64,000 bases of DNA from positions 3,705,501 through 3,769,500 of the forward strand of contig NZ_CP015039.1 of the NCBI RefSeq assembly GCF_002079305.1, in the 5' to 3' direction. The translations under genes were made by a program, and so were the position numbers. This document shows, one piece after another, positions 24,966 through 33,327 of this stretch (positions are counted from its first letter, which is position 1; every line of letters starts with the position of its first letter). Origin of the DNA: Rhodovulum sp. P5 (lineage in GTDB: Bacteria; Pseudomonadota; Alphaproteobacteria; Rhodobacterales; Rhodobacteraceae). Below the pieces are notes generated by a model. That model searched no databases. It was not told where the DNA came from and saw only the letters and a program-made list of their open reading frames with translations.

Positions 24966-26273
24966 TCAATCGGGTGCGGTTTCGCGTTTCAGGAACGCGA
25001 TCAGGTCGGCCCGGTCCTCGGGCGCGGTGATCTTCTGCATCGGCATCTTGCTGCCGGGGGTGACGTGATCCGGCCCGATCTCGAACAGCTTGTCGATGGT
25101 GGCATCGGACCAGACGATGGAACTGTCGGCAAGGGCGGCGGAGTAGCTGTAGCCCGGATAGGTGCCCGCCCGCCGCCCGAACAGGCCATGCAGAGATGGG
25201 CCGGCGCGGCGCCCGCCATCGGGGGCAAGCGTGTGGCAGACCGAGCATTTGCGCAGGAACTGCCGCTCGCCATTCGAAACCTCGCCCGGCGCGGTGTGGA
25301 ACCCGCGCCGTGTCTGGGCCATGGGGGCCGGATCGTCGTCTGTGTCCAGGGGCCAGAGAAAGGCCCGATCATCGATCCCGCCGGCGAGGATGCCCGCCCC
25401 GTCCCCCGCAAAGGCCAGCGCCCAGATGGGCCCGTTGACGGCGGCGCGGAAATCGTGGGCGACCGACCAGTCGGCGGTATCGACCACCATGATGTATCCT
25501 TCGCCATCGCCGATGGCGAGGCGGCTGCCATCGGGCGACCGGGCCAAGGCAAGGATCGGGCGGCGCCCCGCGGTCAGGTCGGCCAGCACCGCGCCGGTAT
25601 CCGGGGCGACCACCACGGTTCCGCCGTCCACGGTGCCGAAGGCCAGCCATCCGGCCCCCTCGTCCAGCGCAAGAACGTTGATGCCGAACCCGTGCCGGAC
25701 AATCCGGCGGACCGCGGTCCGGTGCTTGACGTCCCACAGGACGATCTTGCCGTCATACCCCGCGGAATAGATCTGCGCGCCCCCGGCGGCCCATGCCACG
25801 TCGTTGACCGGCCCGTCATGGTCCCCAAGCACCGCCAGCGATGTGCCGGTTTCGGCATCCCAAAGCCGTACCGTGCCGTCCCAGCTTGCCGAGGCGATCA
25901 TCGATCCGTCCGGCGATGGCCGGGCGGTCATCACCTTGCCCTTGTGGCCGCCAAGCCGGTGCAGCACCCGTGCCGAGGCAAGATCCCAGATCAGAATGTC
26001 GAAATCGTCGCCCGCTGACACAGCCCGGTCGGTGCCAAGGAACGCCAGGGCATTGACCGCCGCGGCGTGCCCCTCCAGCCACCGGGGTGGGGTGTCGCGC
26101 CCGATTTCCCACAGACCCACGGAGTAGTCGAAGCTGGCGGTCAGCGCGCGGGTGCCGTCCGGCGACACCGCCACGCCCATCACCGGGCCGCCATGGCCGT
26201 CGAAGCTGCGAAACCCCTCTGCCCCTGCGGGGGCGGCGAGCATCGCAGACAGGATCAACATGCGCAGCGCCAT
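24966..26273 (-). CDS. WD40-repeat protein with C-terminal cytochrome c domain
   Basis: A 435-residue exported protein with a signal peptide (MALRMLILSAMLAAPAGAEG). Residues about 22-320 hold WD40 blades such as HGGPVMGVAVSPDGTRALTA, MIASASWDGTVRLWDAETG and IYSAGYDGKIVLWDVKH. The C-terminal 100 residues contain one haem c motif CSVCH, then RRAGPSLHGLFGR and the likely axial methionine in GSKMPMQKI. It starts 4 bp after the cytochrome b subunit gene, so it is part of the formate dehydrogenase operon. A role as periplasmic electron acceptor or donor docking to the complex is inference. Confidence 0.88.
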   Translation of the reverse strand: MALRMLILSAMLAAPAGAEGFRSFDGHGGPVMGVAVSPDGTRALTASFDYSVGLWEIGRDTPPRWLEGHAAAVNALAFLGTDRAVSAGDDFDILIWDLASARVLHRLGGHKGKVMTARPSPDGSMIASASWDGTVRLWDAETGTSLAVLGDHDGPVNDVAWAAGGAQIYSAGYDGKIVLWDVKHRTAVRRIVRHGFGINVLALDEGAGWLAFGTVDGGTVVVAPDTGAVLADLTAGRRPILALARSPDGSRLAIGDGEGYIMVVDTADWSVAHDFRAAVNGPIWALAFAGDGAGILAGGIDDRAFLWPLDTDDDPAPMAQTRRGFHTAPGEVSNGERQFLRKCSVCHTLAPDGGRRAGPSLHGLFGRRAGTYPGYSYSAALADSSIVWSDATIDKLFEIGPDHVTPGSKMPMQKITAPEDRADLIAFLKRETAPD

Positions 26274-26277
26274 GGAT

Positions 26278-27486
26278 CTATTCGGCGGGGCTTTGTTTCG
26301 AACCGTCGAACAGGCGCCCCTCTTCTTCCTCCATCTCCTCCACCCACAGCTTGTGGTGATCGTTGGCCCAGTTGAGATCGACCTTGCCATTGCCCATGGC
26401 CGAGAACGCGCCCTGCATGCCCACAGTGCCGATATAGATATGGCCGGTGGTCAGGGCCATCAGGCCGAAGGCTGCCAGGACATGCCAAAGCTGGGCGAAC
26501 TGCATCTCTTCCTGCGGGGAAAGTTGCGTGGGGAACGGGTCGAGGCCCAGCAGCCCGGGGATACCGATATCGTTCAGCACCGCGAAGGTCGGTGCGAAAA
26601 GCGGGAACTCGAACGGGAAGATCAGCGAAATGCCGGAGGCGGAGACCGACCCACCCAGCAGGATCACCGTCCAGAACAGGATCTTCTGCCCGGCGTTGAA
26701 TTTCTTGGCGGGCGGGTGTTTCGACCCGAACAGGCCGCCTCCTTCCGCAAACCACTGGACATCGATCTTGCGGGGGATGTTGTGATGCACCCAGAACAGG
26801 AACACCATCACAAGGGCCAGCATGAAGGCCCAACTGACATTGTTATGGGTCAGCTTGGCGTAATGGGCGATCTGGGCATAGGTCTCCTTTCCGATGACGG
26901 GCATGAACCATGTTCGCCCGAACAGCAGCAAGAGCCCCGTCGCGCCCAGAAGCATCAGCGAGCCCGCCAGCATCCAGTGGGCGAACCGTTCGATGGCGGT
27001 GAAGCGCACGATCTTGATGCCCGACATGCCGCCCGAGACGCGGATCCGGCCACGGAGCAGGTAGAACAGGGCCAGGAAGGTCACCAGCCCGATCCAGAAG
27101 AAAAACCCCCAGTTCGAAAGCCGCCCCTCGCGGAATTTCAGCCACCACATGCCGCGATCCTGCATCACCACGCGGGCCTGTGCACCCCCGGCGGAGACCT
27201 GCACATCGGCGGTGCCGAAGCGCAGCGCCTCCCACACCTCCGAATCCGACGGGCCGCCGCGGGTGCCAAGCTGGGTACCGATCCCGGCCGCCTGTCCCGC
27301 GGCACTGTCGAAATCGCGCGGTGCGCGCGGGTCGTGCTGCCCCGCCTGCCGGGCAAGGATGTCGTCAAGCGTCTGGCGATGGGGGGCGGGGGTGTCGGGG
27401 GGCGTCTCTACCGGTTGCGCCGCGGCCCCGATGGCCAGCGCCAGGATCAACAGACCCGCGCAAAACATCTGTTCCAGCCGTTTCAT
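26278..27486 (-). CDS. Formate dehydrogenase gamma subunit, cytochrome b556
   Basis: A 402-residue membrane protein. The C-terminal 230 residues match the FdoI/FdnI cytochrome b family: FTAIERFAHWMLAGSLMLLG with a haem histidine, HNNVSWAFMLALVMVFLFW, VHHNIPRKIDVQWFAEGGG and HVLAAFGLMALTTGHIYIGT. The first 150 residues are an extra signal-bearing periplasmic extension rich in Ala/Pro, absent from the E. coli subunit but usual in alphaproteobacterial versions. It anchors the complex and passes electrons to quinone. It lies between the iron-sulfur subunit (86-bp gap) and the WD40-cytochrome gene. Confidence 0.93.
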   Translation of the reverse strand: MKRLEQMFCAGLLILALAIGAAAQPVETPPDTPAPHRQTLDDILARQAGQHDPRAPRDFDSAAGQAAGIGTQLGTRGGPSDSEVWEALRFGTADVQVSAGGAQARVVMQDRGMWWLKFREGRLSNWGFFFWIGLVTFLALFYLLRGRIRVSGGMSGIKIVRFTAIERFAHWMLAGSLMLLGATGLLLLFGRTWFMPVIGKETYAQIAHYAKLTHNNVSWAFMLALVMVFLFWVHHNIPRKIDVQWFAEGGGLFGSKHPPAKKFNAGQKILFWTVILLGGSVSASGISLIFPFEFPLFAPTFAVLNDIGIPGLLGLDPFPTQLSPQEEMQFAQLWHVLAAFGLMALTTGHIYIGTVGMQGAFSAMGNGKVDLNWANDHHKLWVEEMEEEEGRLFDGSKQSPAE

Positions 27487-27572
27487 CGGGTTTCTCCCTT
27501 AAAGACCATCAGGGGGCACACACGCGGCGCGCCCCCTCATGCCCAGTTCCCATCCGGTGTCAGGCGCGGCGA

Positions 27573-28166
27573 TCAGTTGCCCTTCTGATCATAGGCGGTG
27601 CCCCAGCCCCATGCGCCGGAGCCGAAGCCGCGGGCGACCACCCGTTCGCGGTAGATGGCCGACACATCGTCCCCGTCACCCGCCAGGAGCGCCTTGGTCG
27701 CGCACATCTCTGCGCAGATCGGCAGCTTGCCCTCGGCGATCCGGTTGCGGCCGTATTTCTGGAACTCGGCCTCGGACATGTCCTTTTCCGGGCCGCCGGC
27801 GCAGAAGGTACATTTGTCCATCTTGCCGCGCGAGCCGAAATTGCCGGCCTGCGGGTATTGCGGCGCGCCGAAGGGGCAGGCGTAGAAGCAGTAGCCGCAG
27901 CCGATGCACAGGTCCTTGGAGTGCAGGACGATGCCGTCCTCGGTCTGGTAGAAGCAGTCGACCGGGCAAACCGCCATGCAGGGCGCATCGGAACAATGCA
28001 TGCAGGCCACCGAGATCGAGCGTTCGCCGGGCTTGCCGTCCTGGATCGTCACCACCCGGCGCCGGTTGATGCCCCAGGGCACCTCATGCTCGTTCTTGCA
28101 GGCGGTCACGCAGGCGTTGCACTCGATGCAGCGTTCCGCGTCACAGAGGAATTTCGCTCTTGCCAT
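27573..28166 (-). CDS. fdhB: Formate dehydrogenase beta (iron-sulfur) subunit
   Basis: A 197-residue ferredoxin-like subunit with four 4Fe-4S ligand sets: CIECNACVTACKNEHEV, CMHCSDAPCMAVCPVDCF, CIGCGYCFYACPFGAPQ, and the split set KCTFC with CAEMCATKALL. This is the FdnH/FdoH arrangement, but without the C-terminal membrane helix of the E. coli protein. It carries electrons from the catalytic subunit to cytochrome b. It lies 14 bp after the alpha subunit stop. No Tat signal, so it is presumably co-exported with alpha. Confidence 0.95.
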   Translation of the reverse strand: MARAKFLCDAERCIECNACVTACKNEHEVPWGINRRRVVTIQDGKPGERSISVACMHCSDAPCMAVCPVDCFYQTEDGIVLHSKDLCIGCGYCFYACPFGAPQYPQAGNFGSRGKMDKCTFCAGGPEKDMSEAEFQKYGRNRIAEGKLPICAEMCATKALLAGDGDDVSAIYRERVVARGFGSGAWGWGTAYDQKGN

Positions 28167-28180
28167 CTCTCAGTCCTCCC

Positions 28181-31078
28181 TCAAGCGGCCCAGATCTTGC
28201 AGAGCGTGGCCTTGGTCTCCTGCATCTGCGTGACGGAGTCGTAGCCATAGGTCTGCGCGGTGTTGGTGGATTCCCCAAGCACGTAAGGATCGGCCCCCTT
28301 GGGATATTTCGAGCGCCGGTCCTCGCCCTGCCAGTAGCCGCCGAAGTGGAACGGCATGAAGGCAACGCCGGGCGCCACCCGCTCGGTGACCATGGCCTTG
28401 ACGCGGACCTTGCCCTTTTCGGGGCCCTCGACCCAGACATCGGCGCCGTCGCGGATGCCGATATCGTTCGCGGTGCGCGGGTTCACCTCGATGAACATCT
28501 CCTGCTGCAACTCGGCCAGCCACGGGTTCGAGCGGGTCTCATCGCCGCCGCCCTCGTATTCGACCAGCCGGCCGGAGGTCAGGATGATCGGGTAGTCCTC
28601 GGAGAAGTCATTGCTCTGGATCGAGGCATACATGGTCGGCACCCGCCAGAACTTCTTGTCGTCATAGGTCGGGTAGTCGGCCACCAGATCGCGCCGGTTG
28701 GAATAGAGCGGTTCGCGGTGCAGCGGCACCGGGTCGGGGAAGGTCCAGACCACGGCGCGGGCCTTTGCGTTGCCGTAGGGCGCGCAGCCATGCTTGATCG
28801 CGACCCGCTGGATGCCGCCCGAAAGGTCGGTCTTCCAGTTGGTCTTGGGGCCTGCGATGCCGTCGATGGTGGCGCGTTCCTCTGCCGTCAGGTCGCCATC
28901 CCAGCCCAGATCCATCAGCATCTGCATGGTGAATTCCGGGTAGCCGTCCTGAATTTCCGACCCCACGGGGGCCACGCCCTCGGCCAGCAGGTTGTCGCCG
29001 TTGCGTTCGACGCCAAACCGCGCGCGGAAGCCCATGCCGCCATCCTTCACCGGCAGCGAGATGTCGTAAAGGTTGGCCGAGCCCGGATGCCCCATTTCGG
29101 CGGTGCCCCAGCAGGGCCACGGCATGCCGTAGTAGTCGCCATCGGCCGGGCCGCCCAGCGCGCGCAGCGTCGTGCGGTCGAAGGTGTGCTGGTTTTCCAT
29201 GTGCAGGCGCATCCGCTCCGGGCTTTGGCCGGTATAGCCGATGGTCCACATGCCGCGGTTGAACTCCCGCGTGATATCCTCCACCAGCGGCTCGTCGCCA
29301 TTCACCGCGATGTTGCGGAAGAGCCGGTCGGAGAAGCCGAACTTGTCGGCGAAGAGCTTCATGATCGTGTGGTCGGGTTTGCACTCGAAGAGCGGTTCCA
29401 CCACCTTCTCGCGCCACTGGATCGAGCGGTTGGAGGCCGTCACCGATCCGTAGGTTTCGAACTGCGTCGCGGCGGGCAGCAGGTACACCCCGTCGGTGCG
29501 GTCCTGCATGATCGCGCTGACCGTGGGATAGGGATCGATGACGACCATCAGGTCGAGCATCTCCATCGCCTTTTTCATGTCGGGCAGGCGGGTTTGCGAG
29601 TTCGGCGCATGGCCCCAGAACACCATCGCGCGGGTGTTGTCGGGCTGGTCGATGTTCTCTTTCGCCTCAAGCACGCCGTCGATCCAGCGGGACACGGGGA
29701 TGCCGGTCTCGTTGATCATCATCCGGTCCTTGCCATCGGCACCTGCGCCGGGCATCACGTTGAACCGGCCGCGCAGCCAGTCCTCGTCTTCCTCCCAGAC
29801 GCGGGCCCAGTGGCTCCACGATCCGTCGGCCAGACCGTAATAACCCGGCAGCGTATCGGCCAGAACACCCAGATCGGTTGCGCCCTGCACGTTGTCATGG
29901 CCGCGGAAGATGTTGGTGCCGCCCCCCGCCGTGCCCATGTTCCCCAGCGCAAGCTGAAGGATGCAATAGGCGCGGGTGTTGTTGTTGCCGTTGGTATGCT
30001 GGGTGCCGCCCATGCACCAGATGACCGTGCCGGGGCGGTTGTTGGCCAAGGTCCGCGCGACCCGTTCCATCTGAGAGCCGGGAACGCCGGTGACGCGCTC
30101 CACTTCCTCCGGATCCCAGCGGGCGACCTCTTCGCGGATCTGATCCATGCCCCAGACGCGGGTGCGGATGAATTCCTTGTCCTCCCAGCCATTTTCGAAG
30201 ATGTGCCAGAGGATGCCCCAGACCAGCGCCACATCGCTGCCGGGCCGGAAGCGGACATATTCGTCGGCATGGGCCGCGGTGCGGGTAAAGCGCGGATCGC
30301 AGACGATCAGGGGCGCGTTGTTCTCTTCCTTCGACTTCAGCACATGCAGCAGCGACACGGGATGCGCCTCGGCCGGGTTGCCGCCGATGATGAAGATCGC
30401 CTTTGACTTGTGGATATCGTTGTAGGAGTTGGTCATGGCGCCGTAGCCCCATGTATTGGCCACCCCGGCCACGGTGGTCGAATGGCAGATCCGCGCCTGA
30501 TGGTCGATGTTGTTGGTGCCCCAATAGGCGGCAAACTTGCGCAAGAGGTAGGCCTGCTCGTTCGAATGCTTGGCCGAACCCAGCCAATAGACGCTGTCAG
30601 GCCCGCTTTCCTCGCGGATCGCCAGCATCTGGTCGCCGATCTCATTGATCGCATCTTCCCAAGTGACGCGGGTCCATTCACCGCCGACAAGCTTCATCGG
30701 GTATTTCAGCCGCCGTTCCCCATGGGCATGTTCGCGCACCGCCGCGCCCTTGGCGCAATGGGCGCCCAGGTTGAACGGGCTGTCCCAGCCGGGTTCCTGC
30801 CCGATCCAGACGCCGTTCTGGACCTCGGCGATCACCGTGCATCCGACAGAGCAATGGGTGCAGATCGACTTGACGTTGGTGACCGCCGTCGCCGCCGTGG
30901 TCTGGGCGTTTGCCTTCGTGACCGTGCCCCCGGTGGTGCCCAGCGCGGCAAGCCCGCCGATGGCAAGGCCGGAGGTCCGCAGGAACGACCGGCGGTCGAC
31001 CCGTGCCTCGGACGCGCGGTCCAAAAGCCCGTTGGCCCGGTTGCGTGCGGGCGCTGTCGTGGTCTTCTTTCTCAGCAT
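28181..31078 (-). CDS. fdhA: Formate dehydrogenase alpha (catalytic, bis-MGD) subunit, cysteine type
   Basis: A 965-residue molybdopterin oxidoreductase. A Tat signal RRSFLRTSGL is at about residues 29-38, followed by the 4Fe-4S site ICTHCSVGC with a fourth Cys in GAHCAKG. The Mo ligand position reads DHQARICHSTTVAG, so it uses cysteine, not selenocysteine. MGD-binding segments FIIGGNPAEAHPVSLLHVL, IWCMGGTQHTNGNNNTRA and WGHAPNSQTRLPDM are present, as is the C-terminal MopB domain (EVNPRTANDIGIRDGADVWV, FMPFHFGG). It oxidises formate to CO2 in the periplasm. Encoded upstream of its beta and gamma subunits. Confidence 0.96.
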   Translation of the reverse strand: MLRKKTTTAPARNRANGLLDRASEARVDRRSFLRTSGLAIGGLAALGTTGGTVTKANAQTTAATAVTNVKSICTHCSVGCTVIAEVQNGVWIGQEPGWDSPFNLGAHCAKGAAVREHAHGERRLKYPMKLVGGEWTRVTWEDAINEIGDQMLAIREESGPDSVYWLGSAKHSNEQAYLLRKFAAYWGTNNIDHQARICHSTTVAGVANTWGYGAMTNSYNDIHKSKAIFIIGGNPAEAHPVSLLHVLKSKEENNAPLIVCDPRFTRTAAHADEYVRFRPGSDVALVWGILWHIFENGWEDKEFIRTRVWGMDQIREEVARWDPEEVERVTGVPGSQMERVARTLANNRPGTVIWCMGGTQHTNGNNNTRAYCILQLALGNMGTAGGGTNIFRGHDNVQGATDLGVLADTLPGYYGLADGSWSHWARVWEEDEDWLRGRFNVMPGAGADGKDRMMINETGIPVSRWIDGVLEAKENIDQPDNTRAMVFWGHAPNSQTRLPDMKKAMEMLDLMVVIDPYPTVSAIMQDRTDGVYLLPAATQFETYGSVTASNRSIQWREKVVEPLFECKPDHTIMKLFADKFGFSDRLFRNIAVNGDEPLVEDITREFNRGMWTIGYTGQSPERMRLHMENQHTFDRTTLRALGGPADGDYYGMPWPCWGTAEMGHPGSANLYDISLPVKDGGMGFRARFGVERNGDNLLAEGVAPVGSEIQDGYPEFTMQMLMDLGWDGDLTAEERATIDGIAGPKTNWKTDLSGGIQRVAIKHGCAPYGNAKARAVVWTFPDPVPLHREPLYSNRRDLVADYPTYDDKKFWRVPTMYASIQSNDFSEDYPIILTSGRLVEYEGGGDETRSNPWLAELQQEMFIEVNPRTANDIGIRDGADVWVEGPEKGKVRVKAMVTERVAPGVAFMPFHFGGYWQGEDRRSKYPKGADPYVLGESTNTAQTYGYDSVTQMQETKATLCKIWAA

Positions 31079-31132
31079 GGACTCCTCCCTTGCCGGGCCC
31101 CCGGTCCCGGCGCTGTTCCCGGTTGTTCCGCC

Positions 31133-31324
31133 TTAGAAGCGGGCGCTGTCCAGATAGGCCCGGACATGCGCGGTCTTGCGCAACCCGGTGACTTCGGGCG
31201 TGTCTTCGGCCGCCTCGGCCTCGGTTCCGCTGACCGCCGTCACGGCCACGGCCGGCGCTGCGGTCGCGGCAAGGGCAAGGAACGTGCGCCGCCCCTTGTC
31301 GGTGGGTATGTCGGAATCGTTCAC
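31133..31324 (-). CDS. Tat-signal small protein of formate dehydrogenase region
   Basis: A 63-residue protein with the twin-arginine motif GRRTFLALAATAAPAVAVTA followed by an Ala-rich cleavage region. Its mature tail is only about 25 residues (EVTGLRKTAHVRAYLDSARF). This matches the small formate dehydrogenase region Tat target family (TIGR02811 type) found between TorD and FdhA genes. The start is a GTG at 31324 supported by AGGGAGG 8 bp upstream. Its job is not established; a chaperone or assembly-related peptide is plausible. Confidence 0.85.
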   Translation of the reverse strand: MNDSDIPTDKGRRTFLALAATAAPAVAVTAVSGTEAEAAEDTPEVTGLRKTAHVRAYLDSARF

Positions 31325-31376
31325 GTCCGTGTCCTCCCTTTTCCGCATGCCCCGCTTCCCGACGGGGCCTGTCGCG

Positions 31377-31994
31377 TCATGCGGGTTCTGCCGCGGCAAG
31401 GCGAAAGGCCTCTCTCTCGATCTCGATGAAGCTCTTCCCGATGGCCCCGACGGGGGCATAGAAGAACGAGGCCTCCGCCCCTTCCAGATCGGTGAAGAAC
31501 GGCCCCGCCCATGGGGCAATGTGCCGGTTGAAAAAGTCGCGCTGTGCGGACAGGGACGCCGGGGCACCGAACCGCCCCGCGATCAGGAATCCCATCATCT
31601 CGCACAGGCTGGCGATGTTGTCCTCGGGCTCATAGACATTCGGCGCGCGCTCGATGCCCAGTCGCGCCATGTCCTGCCGCAACAGCGCCAGCGGTTTTTC
31701 ATTCAGAAAGCCCGTCATGTAGAAACTGGCATAGGGCACCAGTTCGCCGCGGCCGAGCCCGATGAAAAGCCGATTGAATTCTCGCTCGACGGCACCTGCA
31801 TCGACGGTGTGGGCAACCTTGGACAATGCGATGGCGCCTCGACCGAGGGGGGTATCATCGCCTGTCAGGCCCCGCAGCTTTGTTATCAGCGCTCCATCGG
31901 CGGGTCGGGCCAGTACCGACGCGAGCAGATCGTAAAGACCTGCCCTCAGCATGTCTTCCTCTGCAACGTCGGGGTTTTCGGTGCGCTGCGGCAC
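31377..31994 (-). CDS. TorD-family molybdoenzyme chaperone
   Basis: About 205 residues. The all-helical TorD/DmsD pattern is visible: MLRAGLYDLLASVLARPADG, EFNRLFIGLGRGELVPYASF, YMTGFLNEKPLALLRQDMA, and YEPEDNIASLCEMMGFLI with the conserved E-P-x-D-N/H motif. Such chaperones bind the Tat leader of the Mo subunit until cofactor is inserted. The start is taken as GTG 31994, eight bases after GGGAGGA; an ATG at 32012 is poorly spaced. It lies upstream of the Tat peptide and FdhA in the same operon. Confidence 0.88.
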   Translation of the reverse strand: MPQRTENPDVAEEDMLRAGLYDLLASVLARPADGALITKLRGLTGDDTPLGRGAIALSKVAHTVDAGAVEREFNRLFIGLGRGELVPYASFYMTGFLNEKPLALLRQDMARLGIERAPNVYEPEDNIASLCEMMGFLIAGRFGAPASLSAQRDFFNRHIAPWAGPFFTDLEGAEASFFYAPVGAIGKSFIEIEREAFRLAAAEPA

Positions 31995-32099
31995 GAAACC
32001 AGTCCTCCCCATCTCCGGCTGTCCGGGATTTTGATCGAGTCTAAGAGGCAACCTTGCCGTTTATCAAGAAAATCTTCCGGGGGCCTCGGCGGGTGGCAA

Positions 32100-32669
32100 T
32101 CACGCTTCGAACCGGAAATGCATGCGGCGGCGGGGGGCGGGGCTGTCGGACTCTTGCAGAATTTGTCGTTCTGTTACGTCCTCTGCGGCAGCGGTGAAAT
32201 CTTCGCCGGGATCCGCATCGCCGGTGGCGGTGTCTGCGGCGACGTCTTTTTCGGAGGGTGCCGTGTCGGCGGTGGAGGGTTCCGTAGCGTCAGCAATGTC
32301 TTGCACGAATCCCAGCCCCACCCGATAGGCCGTCTGCAACAGGCCCGGGGCGACGGAATCGCCGGTGAAGTCGGTATCGTAGTCGTTCAGCCCGTCCAGA
32401 TTCGCCAGAACCGGGTTCGACCGCCACAGCCGGCGCAGGGCGCGGCGGCGCAGATGCTCGGGCACGGCCTCGCGCAGGAATGCCGAGAAATCGTCGCCGG
32501 GTTGCAACAGGTCCGGATCGGTCAGGCCGAGGTCTTGCAGGATTTCGGCATCGTCGCGGTCGTCTAGTTCGGCCGGGGGGGCAGTTTCTGTCGGCTCCGC
32601 CAGCTCCACGCCTCCGGCGCGCTTGGTGCGCGACCAGCGGGACAGAAAGCCGTCGGAATCCCCGGTCAT
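32100..32669 (-). CDS. DUF3306 protein of formate dehydrogenase cluster
   Basis: A 189-residue protein. FLSRWSRTKRAGGVE at the start and VPEHLRRRALRRLWRSNPVL with LDGLNDYDTDFT in the middle are the DUF3306 signature. The C-terminal third is acidic and low-complexity. DUF3306 and DUF3305 genes nearly always occur as a pair in alpha- and betaproteobacterial formate dehydrogenase clusters. The reaction is unknown. It overlaps the DUF3305 stop by ATGA-type coupling. Confidence 0.88.
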   Translation of the reverse strand: MTGDSDGFLSRWSRTKRAGGVELAEPTETAPPAELDDRDDAEILQDLGLTDPDLLQPGDDFSAFLREAVPEHLRRRALRRLWRSNPVLANLDGLNDYDTDFTGDSVAPGLLQTAYRVGLGFVQDIADATEPSTADTAPSEKDVAADTATGDADPGEDFTAAAEDVTERQILQESDSPAPRRRMHFRFEA

Positions 32670-33238
32670 GACTGCCCGCCGCGGAGCGAGGCCGGAGAGC
32701 GGTAGACATCGGCCCCCTGCCGGATCCGCGCGTCGCCTTTGCCGTCTTCGGTCTGCGCCTCCACATGCGGGCGGCGCTTGCGCTTGACGAAGGTCTCCTC
32801 GACATGATGGCGGGCGCAGAAATCGGCGATCCACGCCTTCAGCCCCTCGGGCATCGGCACAGGTTCGACGATGTCCTCGCCATTGTCGGTGTGGTCCTGC
32901 GCGGCATAGGCCGAGGCGGTGACGGCGACGACCTCGGGCCGATCATCGGCACCGCCGTTGGCCCGCAGGATCACGAAGACCGACGGCGGGGTGGCGTTCA
33001 GCGATACGAGGTATCCTTCGGTTTCCGCGCGATGCAATTCCATCGGCACGGTGGCGGCGTGAAATTCTGCGGTGTCGCCTTCGCGCCGCAGTTCGGTCCA
33101 GTGTCCCGGGCCGCCGCCGGGTGTCACCGCCACGGCGCGCCACGCCCATTTGGCCCAGCGGGTGACACCGGGACTTTGGCGCAGGACGACGCCGACCGGC
33201 ATCGTCGCCGTGCGGGCCTCGGCCACCTTGTCGTTCAT
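32666..33238 (-). CDS. DUF3305 protein of formate dehydrogenase cluster
   Basis: A 190-residue protein. MPVGVVLRQSPGVTRWAKWAW and the following WRAVAV, HRAETEGYLVSLNATPPSVF and VTASAYAAQDHTDNGEDIVE are characteristic of DUF3305. The C-terminal ARHHVEETFVKRKRRP is basic. First gene of the operon running to 24828; divergent from the poly-ferredoxin gene with an 89-bp gap that probably holds promoters for both. Function unknown beyond the genetic link to formate dehydrogenase. Confidence 0.88.
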   Translation of the reverse strand: MNDKVAEARTATMPVGVVLRQSPGVTRWAKWAWRAVAVTPGGGPGHWTELRREGDTAEFHAATVPMELHRAETEGYLVSLNATPPSVFVILRANGGADDRPEVVAVTASAYAAQDHTDNGEDIVEPVPMPEGLKAWIADFCARHHVEETFVKRKRRPHVEAQTEDGKGDARIRQGADVYRSPASLRGGQS

Positions 33239-33327
33239 CTTGTCCTCCCGCCCCTGCCGTCCTAGTCTTCGTCAAGACAGTAAAACGCCGCAAGGGCGAT
33301 CTGTCCAGCGCACTGGGGGGAGGATCC

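Noticed and set aside
28160..30406. 748-residue plus-strand open frame opposite fdhA
   Set aside because: Antisense to the well-supported catalytic subunit; His/Arg/Gly-rich with no domain.
28181..31078. Selenocysteine formate dehydrogenase
   Set aside because: The Mo-ligand position reads ARICHSTT with a normal cysteine codon and there is no in-frame TGA.
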